Source of the DNA: Legionella genomosp. 1
GTDB taxonomy: Bacteria; Pseudomonadota; Gammaproteobacteria; Legionellales; Legionellaceae
Assembly (NCBI GenBank): GCA_945865355.1
Contig: CAMBDN010000165.1
Location: forward strand, 1-5,843
Direction of reading: 5' to 3'
Length of the DNA: 5,843 bases
In this document: in pieces, positions 1-5,650 of the stretch
How the letters are laid out: the number at the start of each line of letters is the position of its first letter
Position numbering within the stretch: position 1 is the stretch's first letter
The notes under the pieces: generated by a model
Told to the model about the DNA's origin: nothing
What the model saw: only the letters and a program-made list of their open reading frames with translations
Database searches by the model: none
Translations under genes and position numbers: made by a program

Positions 1-1
1 C

Positions 2-64
2 CGGGGGGCTATAGATGAGGGTTTTAAGCAAAAGAGGCTTTATTTGCCAGATAGTGTACCATAA
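2..64 (+). CDS. possible C-terminal tail of an upstream gene (partial)
   Basis: An open frame enters from the left edge and ends at TAA (62-64), giving about 20 residues that include IDEGFKQKRLYLPDSVP. It could be the end of a gene lying mostly outside the window. I do not recognise the peptide, and an open frame this short can occur by chance. A second short frame (ATG at 15, MRVLSKRGF...) overlaps it and is equally unproven. Confidence 0.2.
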   Translation, partial: RGAIDEGFKQKRLYLPDSVP

Positions 65-136
65 AAAAAGCATTCAGTAAAAAAATGAATCACATTTGTG
101 GCGCCATTATTGGGGCGTGACAAGCAGCCCGTGGTT

Positions 137-178
137 GGTAGGTAACGAGATCCCATGACTGAGATCCCGTTACCTACC
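137..178. repeat. 11-bp inverted repeat enclosing an 8-bp direct repeat
   Basis: GGTAGGTAACG (137-147) is the exact reverse complement of CGTTACCTACC (168-178). The spacer and arm edges carry GAGATCCC twice (147-154 and 161-168). The structure is followed by TTTATAT, so it could act as a transcription terminator for a gene entering from the left. It could equally be a dispersed palindromic repeat or part of the end of an older mobile element. The pairing is directly visible; the role is inference. Confidence 0.55.
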
Positions 179-305
179 TTTATATGAAATTCCTGATTTT
201 GATGATGTTCAACGTTTGAACCACATCAACCTCACCTCGGATGAGCAGGCATTAATGAGGGGTCGTGCGAATTTAGCGGCTCAAGTTTGCCAACACGATC
301 TTTAG
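159..305 (+). pseudogene. possible decayed gene fragment, unknown function
   Basis: The frame is open from just after TGA (156-158) to TAG (303-305), 48 codons, with a protein-like composition (IPDFDDVQRLNHINL and DEQALMRGRANLAAQ). There is no convincing start: only an internal ATG at about 253 and a TTG, and no Shine-Dalgarno sequence. The frame begins inside the hairpin at 137-178. It may be the tail of a gene broken by an earlier rearrangement, or may be chance. I do not recognise the family. Confidence 0.2.
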
Positions 306-365
306 TCCCAGGCCTAATACCAACCGGCAAAGATAATTGACGCGCGACACTTAGCCCCAAATAGC

Positions 366-794
366 TTATTTAATTTCCTTCAACCATTGATGAATATGAA
401 TTTTCGTTTCTTGCAGAACCTGTATAAGTTGATGATACAGGTTATCAAGCTGGGTCGTATGACCCGCTTTTTGATAACGTTCAAGGTATTGGCAGGCAAA
501 TTTCATTTTAATCGTACCGCAATATAGAGCACCGCCTTTCATTTTATGCGCAAGTTTCTCAATTAATTCCCAATTCTTTTCAGCATAAGCTTTTTGAATA
601 GCCTCACCATCATTCGGAATCACTTTATTCAGCATGAGTTTCAATATCTTCCGTACCATGCCCTCACCGCCCACCGTCTCAATAGCATTTTCTATATCAA
701 GTACAGGAAATGAATCAAGTTTAAATAACTCATCTACTGTATCGGGTAGGTCCTGTCCCAGTTTACCAACACATGATTTTTTCTTAAGATTATC
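366..794 (-). pseudogene. C-terminal Hpt domain of a hybrid sensor histidine kinase, truncated at the transposon edge
   Basis: Read on the minus strand, the frame is open from the transposon boundary at 794 to TAA at 366-368, giving 142 residues. The N-terminal kinase and receiver parts expected of a hybrid kinase are missing. The segment LAHKMKGGALYCGT is a typical Hpt core: the His in AHKMKGG (residue 83 of the fragment) is the expected phospho-acceptor, and the surrounding sequence is helical and charged (IEKLAHKMKGG, KFACQYLERY). Such domains sit at the C-terminus of ArcB-type kinases and relay phosphate to a response regulator. A GTG at 672-674 could start a 102-residue ORF, but coding-like sequence (DELFKLDSFPVLDIENAIE) continues upstream to the junction, so I treat this as a cut gene rather than a stand-alone Hpt protein. 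Upstream, the frame meets TGA at 816-818 inside the transposon end. It resembles Legionella-type hybrid kinases from memory. Confidence 0.75.
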
Positions 795-817
795 TGTTAG
801 GACTCGCGAACAGAATC
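795..817 (+). repeat. left terminal inverted repeat (23 bp)
   Basis: The sequence starts TGTTAGGACTCGCG and ends AACAGAATC; it is the exact reverse complement of 5628-5650. The tip TGT is where a DDE transposase of this group is expected to cleave. It also contains ACTC-GCGAAC, the two outer parts of the internal 22-bp repeat without its central 10 bp. Confidence 0.95.
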
Positions 818-820
818 ACA

Positions 821-939
821 TGAACTCACGATATTCTGCGAATGAACTCACGCTATTTTACGAATAGAATTCGATAAAAAAATTATGAACTCACGTTATT
901 TTGCGAACGGATTTTTTTGAACTCACGATATTTTACGAA
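821..939 (+). repeat. left-end array of four 22-bp transposase-binding-type repeats
   Basis: Four copies of the pattern TGAACTCACG, one variable base, TATT, then TTGCGAA or a close variant, at 821-842, 843-864, 886-907 and 918-939. The first two abut; the gaps after the second and third are 21 and 10 bp. By analogy with TnsB of Tn7 and TniA of Tn5053, these are most likely transposase binding sites. The 21-bp gap (865-885, containing GAATTCGATA) may hold a decayed copy. Repeat identity is directly visible; protein binding is inferred. Confidence 0.9.
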
Positions 940-1081
940 TGGATTTGAAACATACAATATAAACGTTCGTTTAAAATGAATGATAACAACCATAGAATGT
1001 CACTATTAAAACAATACTTTAACATTTCATATATATAATATAATATGCATTTATAGTGAATTATCGGTTTGCTGATAAATT
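940..1081 (+). promoter_or_regulatory. AT-rich leader: probable recombinase operator/res region and operon promoter
   Basis: This is the only non-coding room upstream of the four-gene operon. It holds two overlapping TATAAT hexamers (1034-1039 and 1039-1044), but no good -35 box at the right spacing. Dyads visible are AAACG-TT-CGTTT (961-972) and an imperfect inverted pair, GAATGTCACTAT (995-1006) against the complement of ATAGTGAATTATC (1052-1064). Serine recombinases of transposons normally bind dyads beside their own gene, for both site-specific resolution and autorepression, so a res site is expected here. The exact crossover dinucleotide cannot be chosen by eye. Confidence 0.4.
1061..1078 (+). 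promoter_or_regulatory. hairpin immediately upstream of the recombinase TTG start
   Basis: TTATCGG (1061-1067) and CTGATAA (1072-1078) can pair as seven RNA base pairs, one of them G-U, around a 4-nt TTTG loop, three bases before the TTG start codon. No Shine-Dalgarno sequence lies in or near it. It could lower translation initiation of the first gene, or the same dyad in DNA could be a recombinase operator. Either role is inference. Confidence 0.35.
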
Positions 1082-1699
1082 TTGAACACAAGAACAATCG
1101 CTTACCTACGGGTATCTACGTTAGAACAAGATTTGGACAAAAACAAATCGGACATCTTATTTTTCGCCAATGAGAATAACCTTGGTAAAGTGCATTTTAT
1201 TGAGGAAAAAATTTCTGGTGCTATTCATTGGAAAAAACGCGAGCTTGGCTCAATTATTGATTCTCTTTCAATCGGTGAAAATTTAATTGTTAGCGAGTTT
1301 TCAAGGCTTGGTCGCAGCATGCTTGAATGCATTGAAATCATTACACTCTGCCTCGAGAAAAAAATAAATTTATACGCAATCAAAGGTGCGTGGAAATTAG
1401 ACAACAGTATTCAAAGCAAAATAATGGCGATGATGTTTTCAATTGCCAGCGAAATTGAGCGTGATCTCATATCCAAAAGGACGTCTGAGGCCTTACGTGC
1501 ACGCAAAGCAAAAGGCCTGCCTTTAGGTCGCCCAAAAGGAACCGGCAAAAGCAAGCTTGATGAGTACAAAGTGGAGATCATCGCGTTACTTAATAATGGT
1601 TCATCGAAGGTTTTTGTCGCCAAGCGGTATAAAACATCTGTTGGCAATCTTTATCGTTGGTTAGAAAAGAACCTTGGTCTGGTTAAGGACAATCATTAG
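1082..1699 (+). CDS. serine recombinase (resolvase/invertase family), 205 aa
   Basis: A small serine recombinase, expected to cut and rejoin DNA at paired res-type sites through a 5'-phosphoserine link. In this setting it would resolve cointegrates made by replicative transposition. The catalytic domain starts with RTIAYLRVST: Arg10 and nucleophile Ser12 are present, followed by SRLGRSMLE (74-82) and the long dimer helix ASEIERDLISKRT (122-134). A GRPKG linker (149-153) leads to a C-terminal helix-turn-helix at about 165-195. The length of 205 aa is usual for resolvases and invertases. The start is TTG at 1082: a stop (TAA) lies in frame at 1076-1078, and the next ATG would remove the active site. 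There is no clear Shine-Dalgarno sequence, and a hairpin sits just upstream. Its stop codon overlaps the next gene's GTG by one base. The sequence resembles the invertase branch often found beside Tn-type transposases; resolution rather than inversion is inferred from context. Confidence 0.9.
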   Translation: MNTRTIAYLRVSTLEQDLDKNKSDILFFANENNLGKVHFIEEKISGAIHWKKRELGSIIDSLSIGENLIVSEFSRLGRSMLECIEIITLCLEKKINLYAIKGAWKLDNSIQSKIMAMMFSIASEIERDLISKRTSEALRARKAKGLPLGRPKGTGKSKLDEYKVEIIALLNNGSSKVFVAKRYKTSVGNLYRWLEKNLGLVKDNH

Positions 1700-3312
1700 T
1701 GTATAAAATACCGTTAGAAATTTTGTATCGACTGGATGAACAAATAACTAATTTACACAGTCAAGGCAAGCTACGTCGAGAACTCATACACGAAGTTGCT
1801 GTACGCTATCAGTTATCCGATAGCACCATCTATAGACAACTGAAATTACTGATGTTGCATCCCAGCGAGCGCATAGTACGCAAAGATAAAGGTTGCCCCA
1901 AAATTACAAAGGAAGAGGATCTCCACCATTATTGTCAGCTTATTGCCGCCATGAAAATTCGTTCTATGAATGGGAAAAAACACATTCTTTCCACGAAACA
2001 GTGCATTAAATTTCTTGAGGAAGATGGGGTTAAAGTGAAGGAGCAGACCTTCAAAGCACCCAAGGGTCTACTTAAAGTACCAACGGTTAATCGATATCTT
2101 AATCATTACCTCATTTCGCCAGATGATATTCTTACAGAGCCAACAGTCAATCATTTTGAGGCATCTTATAGTAATCAATGTTGGCAGCTTGATATTACAC
2201 CATCAGAATTGCACCGGTTGCCGTCACAACACCCCGATGATCCAAGACGACTATTTGCATTTTCAGTTATTGACGATAAAAGCGGCTTAACTTATTCACG
2301 TTATTATTTGGCTGAGGGCGAGGACACACTTACAGCCCTTGATTTTTTATATCATGCATTTTCAAAAATGACGGATAATGAAGTTGAGCTGTACGGCATC
2401 CCTGATTTTATCTATACCGATAATGCCAGTTTCGTCAAAAGCAAACTATTCATGCGTGTGATGGCAAAGCTTGGCATACAGGTTCTTACCCATCTGCCAC
2501 GAGGCAAGGGTGGACGCAAAACAACTGCTCGCGCCAAGGGAAAATCAGAGCGCCACCATCGATCGATTAAAACAATTGTCGAGCCACGATATAAATTTGA
2601 TCTGCCAAAAAACTTAGACCACGCGAATAGCTGTCTAGCCGAATTGGCAGTTGAACTTGGACATAAAAAGCATCGATCACAAAATATAACTCGTCATCAG
2701 GTTTGGAAAGCAAATTTACCAGCACATGCAACCCTAAGTATTTGCTCGCAAGAGCATTATAGCCTCCTCTTACGTGAACCTGTTGAACGAGCCGTAAAAA
2801 GTGACGCGACCGTTCAATTAAATAATGTTCATTATCAGTTGTTACCTCAATTTGCGGGAGAAGACGTTATTATTTTGGTGTCTTTAGATAAAACCTGCAT
2901 TAATATTGAATACCGTGATCAAGAGTACGGGCCTTTTTTGCCTGTTGAAGCGCCTACACCGTTTGGTGAATACAACCATCATAAAAAATCAGCGAAGGAA
3001 CAAGCAGCCGATAACGTAGTCGAACTATCCACTGTCATTTCCCTTCGTTTACCAGACTATGAAACCCAAACCAGACGTGCCCCATTAAATGTTAATGTAA
3101 ATTTATTGCCTGGCTATGTTAAAAAACACAGTTCATCTCTTGAAGCAAAATTAGCATTGGCAAAGCACCTCGGAAAACCCCTCAGCTTTTTGACCGAAAA
3201 ACAGAGGCAGTTCATTGATGCATTAACAGAACAAACATTAGAGCATGATGTACTGCTTACCCATTTAAGTGATTACATGTCATTGAAGCTTGTCTCCAAT
3301 AAGGAAAAATAA
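1699..3312 (+). CDS. TnsB/TniA-like DDE (Mu-type) transposase, 537 aa
   Basis: The transposase that should bind the end repeats, nick the 3' ends and join them to target DNA. An N-terminal helix-turn-helix (about 27-50, with HEVAVRYQLSDSTIYRQL) is followed by further DNA-binding sequence to about 150. An RNase H-like integrase core carries the DDE triad: Asp165 in CWQLDIT, Asp241 in FIYTDNAS and Glu284 in KGKSERHHRSIK, with a basic loop GGRKTTARAK just before the Glu. Residues about 360-415 look like the beta-barrel of Mu-type transposases, and the hydrophilic C-terminal tail (about 420-537) is where TnsB proteins contact TnsC. The length fits TniA/Tn552-type transposases. Translation likely begins at GTG 1699, with AAGGA at 1685-1689 nine bases upstream; this GTG overlaps the recombinase TAG. 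The end overlaps the ATPase start by one base (TAATG). No defects are seen. Confidence 0.92.
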   Translation: MYKIPLEILYRLDEQITNLHSQGKLRRELIHEVAVRYQLSDSTIYRQLKLLMLHPSERIVRKDKGCPKITKEEDLHHYCQLIAAMKIRSMNGKKHILSTKQCIKFLEEDGVKVKEQTFKAPKGLLKVPTVNRYLNHYLISPDDILTEPTVNHFEASYSNQCWQLDITPSELHRLPSQHPDDPRRLFAFSVIDDKSGLTYSRYYLAEGEDTLTALDFLYHAFSKMTDNEVELYGIPDFIYTDNASFVKSKLFMRVMAKLGIQVLTHLPRGKGGRKTTARAKGKSERHHRSIKTIVEPRYKFDLPKNLDHANSCLAELAVELGHKKHRSQNITRHQVWKANLPAHATLSICSQEHYSLLLREPVERAVKSDATVQLNNVHYQLLPQFAGEDVIILVSLDKTCINIEYRDQEYGPFLPVEAPTPFGEYNHHKKSAKEQAADNVVELSTVISLRLPDYETQTRRAPLNVNVNLLPGYVKKHSSSLEAKLALAKHLGKPLSFLTEKQRQFIDALTEQTLEHDVLLTHLSDYMSLKLVSNKEK

Positions 3313-4286
3313 TGATTTTAGATGCATTTGAAGAATATGGTCTGGTAAAACCATTATCAGAGGCAGGATTTTATGCCACCGACAAGACAAAAAAACTGCA
3401 TGAAAAAATAAAAAATCTTGCCTTGAGCTTTGGGAGTTTAATTGCAATCAGTGGAACTGTAGGCTCTGGAAAAACAACATTTATTAATGAATTAATGCAC
3501 GAACTGAAAAAAGACGACAAATGCATTGTCAGTTATTCTTACAGCTCAGACAGAGAAGGAGTTAACGTTAAGACTTTGTTAACTGCGTTGTTAATTGATG
3601 TAAATAGATCGGACAAACCTGCGCCAACAGCGCATGAAACACGGGATCGCCATCTTGTTAAATTGATGGAAGAAAATAACAAACCGGTCGTTTTGTTTAT
3701 TGATGAAGCACAGGATTTACAAGGGAACACATTATCCTCATTGAAAAAATTATGTGAGATGGCGAAATTAAGCCAGCAAACATTAACCATTATCCTAGCA
3801 GGTCAGCCTAAGCTGAAAAATACAATTCGTTCACCAAGAATGGAAGAAATTGGATCGAGGACATACGTTGTCGATCTTGATGAACAGATCATTGGTAAAA
3901 AAGATCATTATTTGCAGTGGGCTATTACTCAATGCCTTGCAAAAGACAAGAAATGGGGTGAGGTCATCACCCCTGAAGCATTAGCTCATTTGACAGAACT
4001 CATGATTACTCCTTTACAGATTATTTCTCATTTTAACAGGGCGCTGGAAATTGGTTTTTCTGCCGGTGTGAAACCTATCAATAAAGAAGTGATTGAGCAG
4101 GTTTTAAAACCACGTGGCAGTCAGCTTGAATCTAGCTATGCACGTTCTGGCTACCGAACCAGTACATTGGCTAAAATTCTTCACACGTCAGAAAAAGAAA
4201 TAAGCCAGTGGTTTCTGGGAAAATTGCCCGAACTCAGGGTAGCTGAAATTCATCAGGCGCTGGAACACGCCAATATTATTGTTTAA
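3312..4286 (+). CDS. TnsC/TniB/ExeA-like AAA+ ATPase, transposition regulator, 324 aa
   Basis: The ATPase partner of the transposase; in this family it binds target DNA with ATP and recruits or activates the transposase. Walker A is GTVGSGKT (48-55), Walker B is VVLFIDEAQ (126-134) and a sensor-1-like ILAGQPKL (161-168) follows, with a basic stretch ending EEIGSRT (178-184) where arginine fingers often lie. The helical lid occupies about 190-265. The last 55 or so residues (about 270-324) form an extension with a helix-turn-helix look (TLAKILHTSEKEISQWFLG), which I do not recall as standard for short TniB proteins. ATG at 3312 overlaps the transposase stop and has TAAGGA at 3300-3305, six bases upstream, so coupled translation is likely. 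It resembles the ExeA-type ATPases encoded with transposases. No TniQ follows, so target choice may rest on this protein. Confidence 0.9.
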   Translation: MILDAFEEYGLVKPLSEAGFYATDKTKKLHEKIKNLALSFGSLIAISGTVGSGKTTFINELMHELKKDDKCIVSYSYSSDREGVNVKTLLTALLIDVNRSDKPAPTAHETRDRHLVKLMEENNKPVVLFIDEAQDLQGNTLSSLKKLCEMAKLSQQTLTIILAGQPKLKNTIRSPRMEEIGSRTYVVDLDEQIIGKKDHYLQWAITQCLAKDKKWGEVITPEALAHLTELMITPLQIISHFNRALEIGFSAGVKPINKEVIEQVLKPRGSQLESSYARSGYRTSTLAKILHTSEKEISQWFLGKLPELRVAEIHQALEHANIIV

Positions 4287-4320
4287 ATGGATTCATAAAC
4301 GAACAGAACGAAGCAATATT

Positions 4321-5364
4321 ATGACAAATAACATCACAAACGATAATTACAAACAATTTTTAAATGACCTGAAATCACGTGTGGAAACCTCACGCTACAA
4401 AGCTTCGCTGAGTGTCAACCGGGAAATGATTCTTCTTTATCACCATATTGGGACTGAAATTTTAAGTTCTCAAGACAAGCATGGGTGGGGTGCGAAGATT
4501 ATTGATCAGTTGAGTCGTGATTTACGATCTGAATTTCCTGACATGAAGGGTTTTAGTCCACAAAACCTCAAATACATGAAGCGTTTTGCAGAGGAATATA
4601 ATACTGAAGAAATTGGTCAACAGGCTGTTGACCAATTGCCTTGGGGGCATAACATCACGTTAATGTATGAAATAGCAGACAAAAAAGAACGTGAATTTTA
4701 TATCCAGAAGGTTAAAGAGCATGGCTGGACACGCAACATTTTGTCAATGCAAATTGAGACTAATTTGTACAGTAGAGAGGGTAAGGCTGTTACCAATTTT
4801 AGCGCTACATTACCCGCGCTTCACTCAGATCTTGCACAAGCAACCCTCCGCAATCCTTACTTATTTGATTTTTTAAGCTTGGGAAAAAATGCTCATGAAC
4901 GAGAAGTGGAAAAGGCGTTAGTCGCCCATATTGAGCGATTTTTGCTTGAGATTGGGGAAGGCTTTGCTTTTTTAGGCCGACAATATCACTTGCAAGTTGA
5001 GGATCAAGATTTTTATCTCGACCTTTTGTTTTACAACATAAAACTTAGGTCTTTTTTAGTGGTCGAGCTCAAATCTGGGAAATTCAAACCCGAGTATACC
5101 GGTAAGATGAATTTTTACTTATCAGCCGTTGATGATCTGCTGCGTCAACCAAGTGACAACCCATCGATAGGTTTGATTTTATGTCGATCAAAAGTTGGTG
5201 TCCTAGCAGAGTATGCATTAAGAGATATGAGCAAGCCTATTGGTCTTGCCGAATACAGACTTACAGAGCTACTGCCTAAAGAGATTAAAACAATACTGCC
5301 AACTATAGAAGAATTAGAGGTTGAGCTATCAAAGGAGATTAAACGCGGTAATGGGGATGCGTGA
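4321..5364 (+). CDS. DUF1016 (YhcG-like) PD-(D/E)XK nuclease family protein, 347 aa
   Basis: A two-domain protein of the DUF1016/YhcG family, predicted to cut nucleic acid. The N-terminal half (about 1-160 from ATG 4321) is the family's helical DUF1016_N part, with HHIGTEI, HGWGAKIIDQLSRDL, FSPQNLKYMKRFAE and HGWTRNILSMQI. The C-terminal half is the nuclease core: EREVEKAL (Glu195/Glu197), FYLDLLFYN with Asp234, VVELKSG with Glu249 and Lys251, then the family-typical MNFYLSAVDD. All expected catalytic residues are present and the length is normal. I chose ATG 4321, 34 bases after the ATPase stop, with a weak GAAG at 4310-4313. A TTG at 4279 would add 14 residues (MFKWIHKRTERSNI) and overlap the ATPase end. 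DUF1016 proteins are often linked to restriction and defence loci. Here it could be defence cargo or a TnsA-like transposition nuclease; the sequence alone does not decide. Confidence 0.88.
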   Translation: MTNNITNDNYKQFLNDLKSRVETSRYKASLSVNREMILLYHHIGTEILSSQDKHGWGAKIIDQLSRDLRSEFPDMKGFSPQNLKYMKRFAEEYNTEEIGQQAVDQLPWGHNITLMYEIADKKEREFYIQKVKEHGWTRNILSMQIETNLYSREGKAVTNFSATLPALHSDLAQATLRNPYLFDFLSLGKNAHEREVEKALVAHIERFLLEIGEGFAFLGRQYHLQVEDQDFYLDLLFYNIKLRSFLVVELKSGKFKPEYTGKMNFYLSAVDDLLRQPSDNPSIGLILCRSKVGVLAEYALRDMSKPIGLAEYRLTELLPKEIKTILPTIEELEVELSKEIKRGNGDA

Positions 5365-5374
5365 TTTCGCATCC
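5355..5374 (+). terminator. possible operon-end hairpin over the nuclease stop codon
   Basis: GGATGCG (5355-5361) pairs with CGCATCC (5368-5374) around a 6-nt loop that contains the TGA stop codon. The 7-bp stem is GC-rich against an AT-rich background, but no T-run follows (AACAGTAATATAAAAAA), so it is at best a weak intrinsic terminator or an mRNA-end stabilising structure. Confidence 0.4.
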
Positions 5375-5504
5375 AACAGTAATATAAAAAATAGCGTGCT
5401 TATTCTATCAATAAATATAAAAGAGGGTTTTCACAGGAATTATTTGAATTTTAATTAAATTTGCTCTCATTGTTTATATGTTGATTAATTTCAAGCTGGG
5501 CTCA

Positions 5505-5624
5505 TTCGCAGAATAGCGTGAGTTCAAAATGCGCTCCATTCGCAAAATATCGTGAGTTCATAAAAGTTCGTCAAAATCCGTTCGCAAAATAGCGTGAGTT
5601 CATTCGCAAAATATCGTGAGTAGA
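5505..5624 (-). repeat. right-end array of four 22-bp transposase-binding-type repeats
   Basis: The left-end repeat occurs in reverse orientation at 5505-5526, 5539-5560, 5581-5602 and 5603-5624. The two outermost copies abut, as on the left. The outermost copy differs in its last bases (GTGAGTAGA instead of GTGAGTTCA). The gaps inward are 20 and 12 bp, almost the same as the left end's 21 and 10. The 20-bp gap (5561-5580) contains TTCGTCAAAAT, which may be a decayed copy. Likely transposase binding sites by analogy with TnsB/TniA systems. Confidence 0.9.
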
Positions 5625-5627
5625 GCC

Positions 5628-5650
5628 GATTCTGTTCGCGAGTCCTAACA
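5628..5650 (-). repeat. right terminal inverted repeat (23 bp)
   Basis: The exact reverse complement of 795-817, ending CGAGTCCTAACA. The final ACA marks the transposon's right tip; unrelated flanking sequence begins at 5651. Confidence 0.95.

Larger units (their letters stand above)
65..365. other. intergenic region without a confident gene
   Basis: About 300 bp with no ORF I can assign. It contains an 8-bp perfect palindrome TGGCGCCA at 99-106, a strong hairpin with nested direct repeats at 137-178, and a stop-bounded 48-codon frame at 159-305. The remainder (306-365), leading to the end of the minus-strand Hpt gene, shows nothing I can name apart from a small AT-rich dyad (AAATA-GCT-TATTT) spanning the kinase stop codon at 359-371. 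Confidence 0.5.
795..5650 (+). mobile_element. Tn552/Tn5053/Tn7-like four-gene transposon, about 4.86 kb
   Basis: The element begins with TGTTAGGA and ends with TCCTAACA, giving the TGT...ACA tips typical of TnsB/TniA/MuA-type elements. It has a perfect 23-bp terminal inverted repeat, four 22-bp subterminal repeats at each end in inverted orientation, and a co-directional set: serine recombinase, DDE transposase, AAA+ ATPase and DUF1016 nuclease. All genes lie within the repeats and read left to right. The intact catalytic motifs and perfect ends suggest it is, or recently was, functional. No tniQ, tnsD, tnsE or tnsA is present. No 5-bp target duplication is seen: the left flank ends ttatc, the right begins catac. 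The gene set recalls Tn552 of staphylococci (resolvase, transposase, ATP-binding protein, no TniQ), though here the recombinase leads the operon and a nuclease is added. Confidence 0.9.

Noticed and set aside
366..674. Stand-alone 102-aa Hpt protein from GTG 674
   Set aside because: Coding-like sequence in the same frame continues upstream to the transposon junction, so the GTG is more likely an internal valine of a truncated kinase.
634..867. 77-aa plus-strand ORF
   Set aside because: It is antisense to the Hpt coding sequence and runs across the transposon tip into the repeat array; a serine-rich shadow frame.
821..939. CRISPR-like array
   Set aside because: The 22-bp repeats abut or have gaps of 10-21 bp of AT-rich filler rather than uniform spacers, and they recur inverted at the other end of the element, which fits transposase binding sites. 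There are no cas genes.
1411..1647. 78-aa minus-strand ORF inside the recombinase
   Set aside because: Antisense shadow of a gene with intact catalytic motifs; no family resemblance.
3539..3790. 83-aa minus-strand ORF inside the ATPase
   Set aside because: Antisense shadow of the Walker B region; low-complexity composition and no ribosome binding site that I can see.
4279..4320. TTG start for the nuclease overlapping the ATPase end
   Set aside because: The 14 added residues do not look like part of the family's N-terminus, and the ATG at 4321 has a modest GAAG at suitable spacing; TTG remains a possible minor alternative.
4691..4876. 61-aa plus-strand ORF inside the nuclease gene
   Set aside because: Out-of-frame overlap with a well-supported DUF1016 protein; no recognisable features.
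5145..5372. 75-aa minus-strand ORF over the nuclease 3' end
   Set aside because: Antisense shadow, serine-rich composition typical of such frames.
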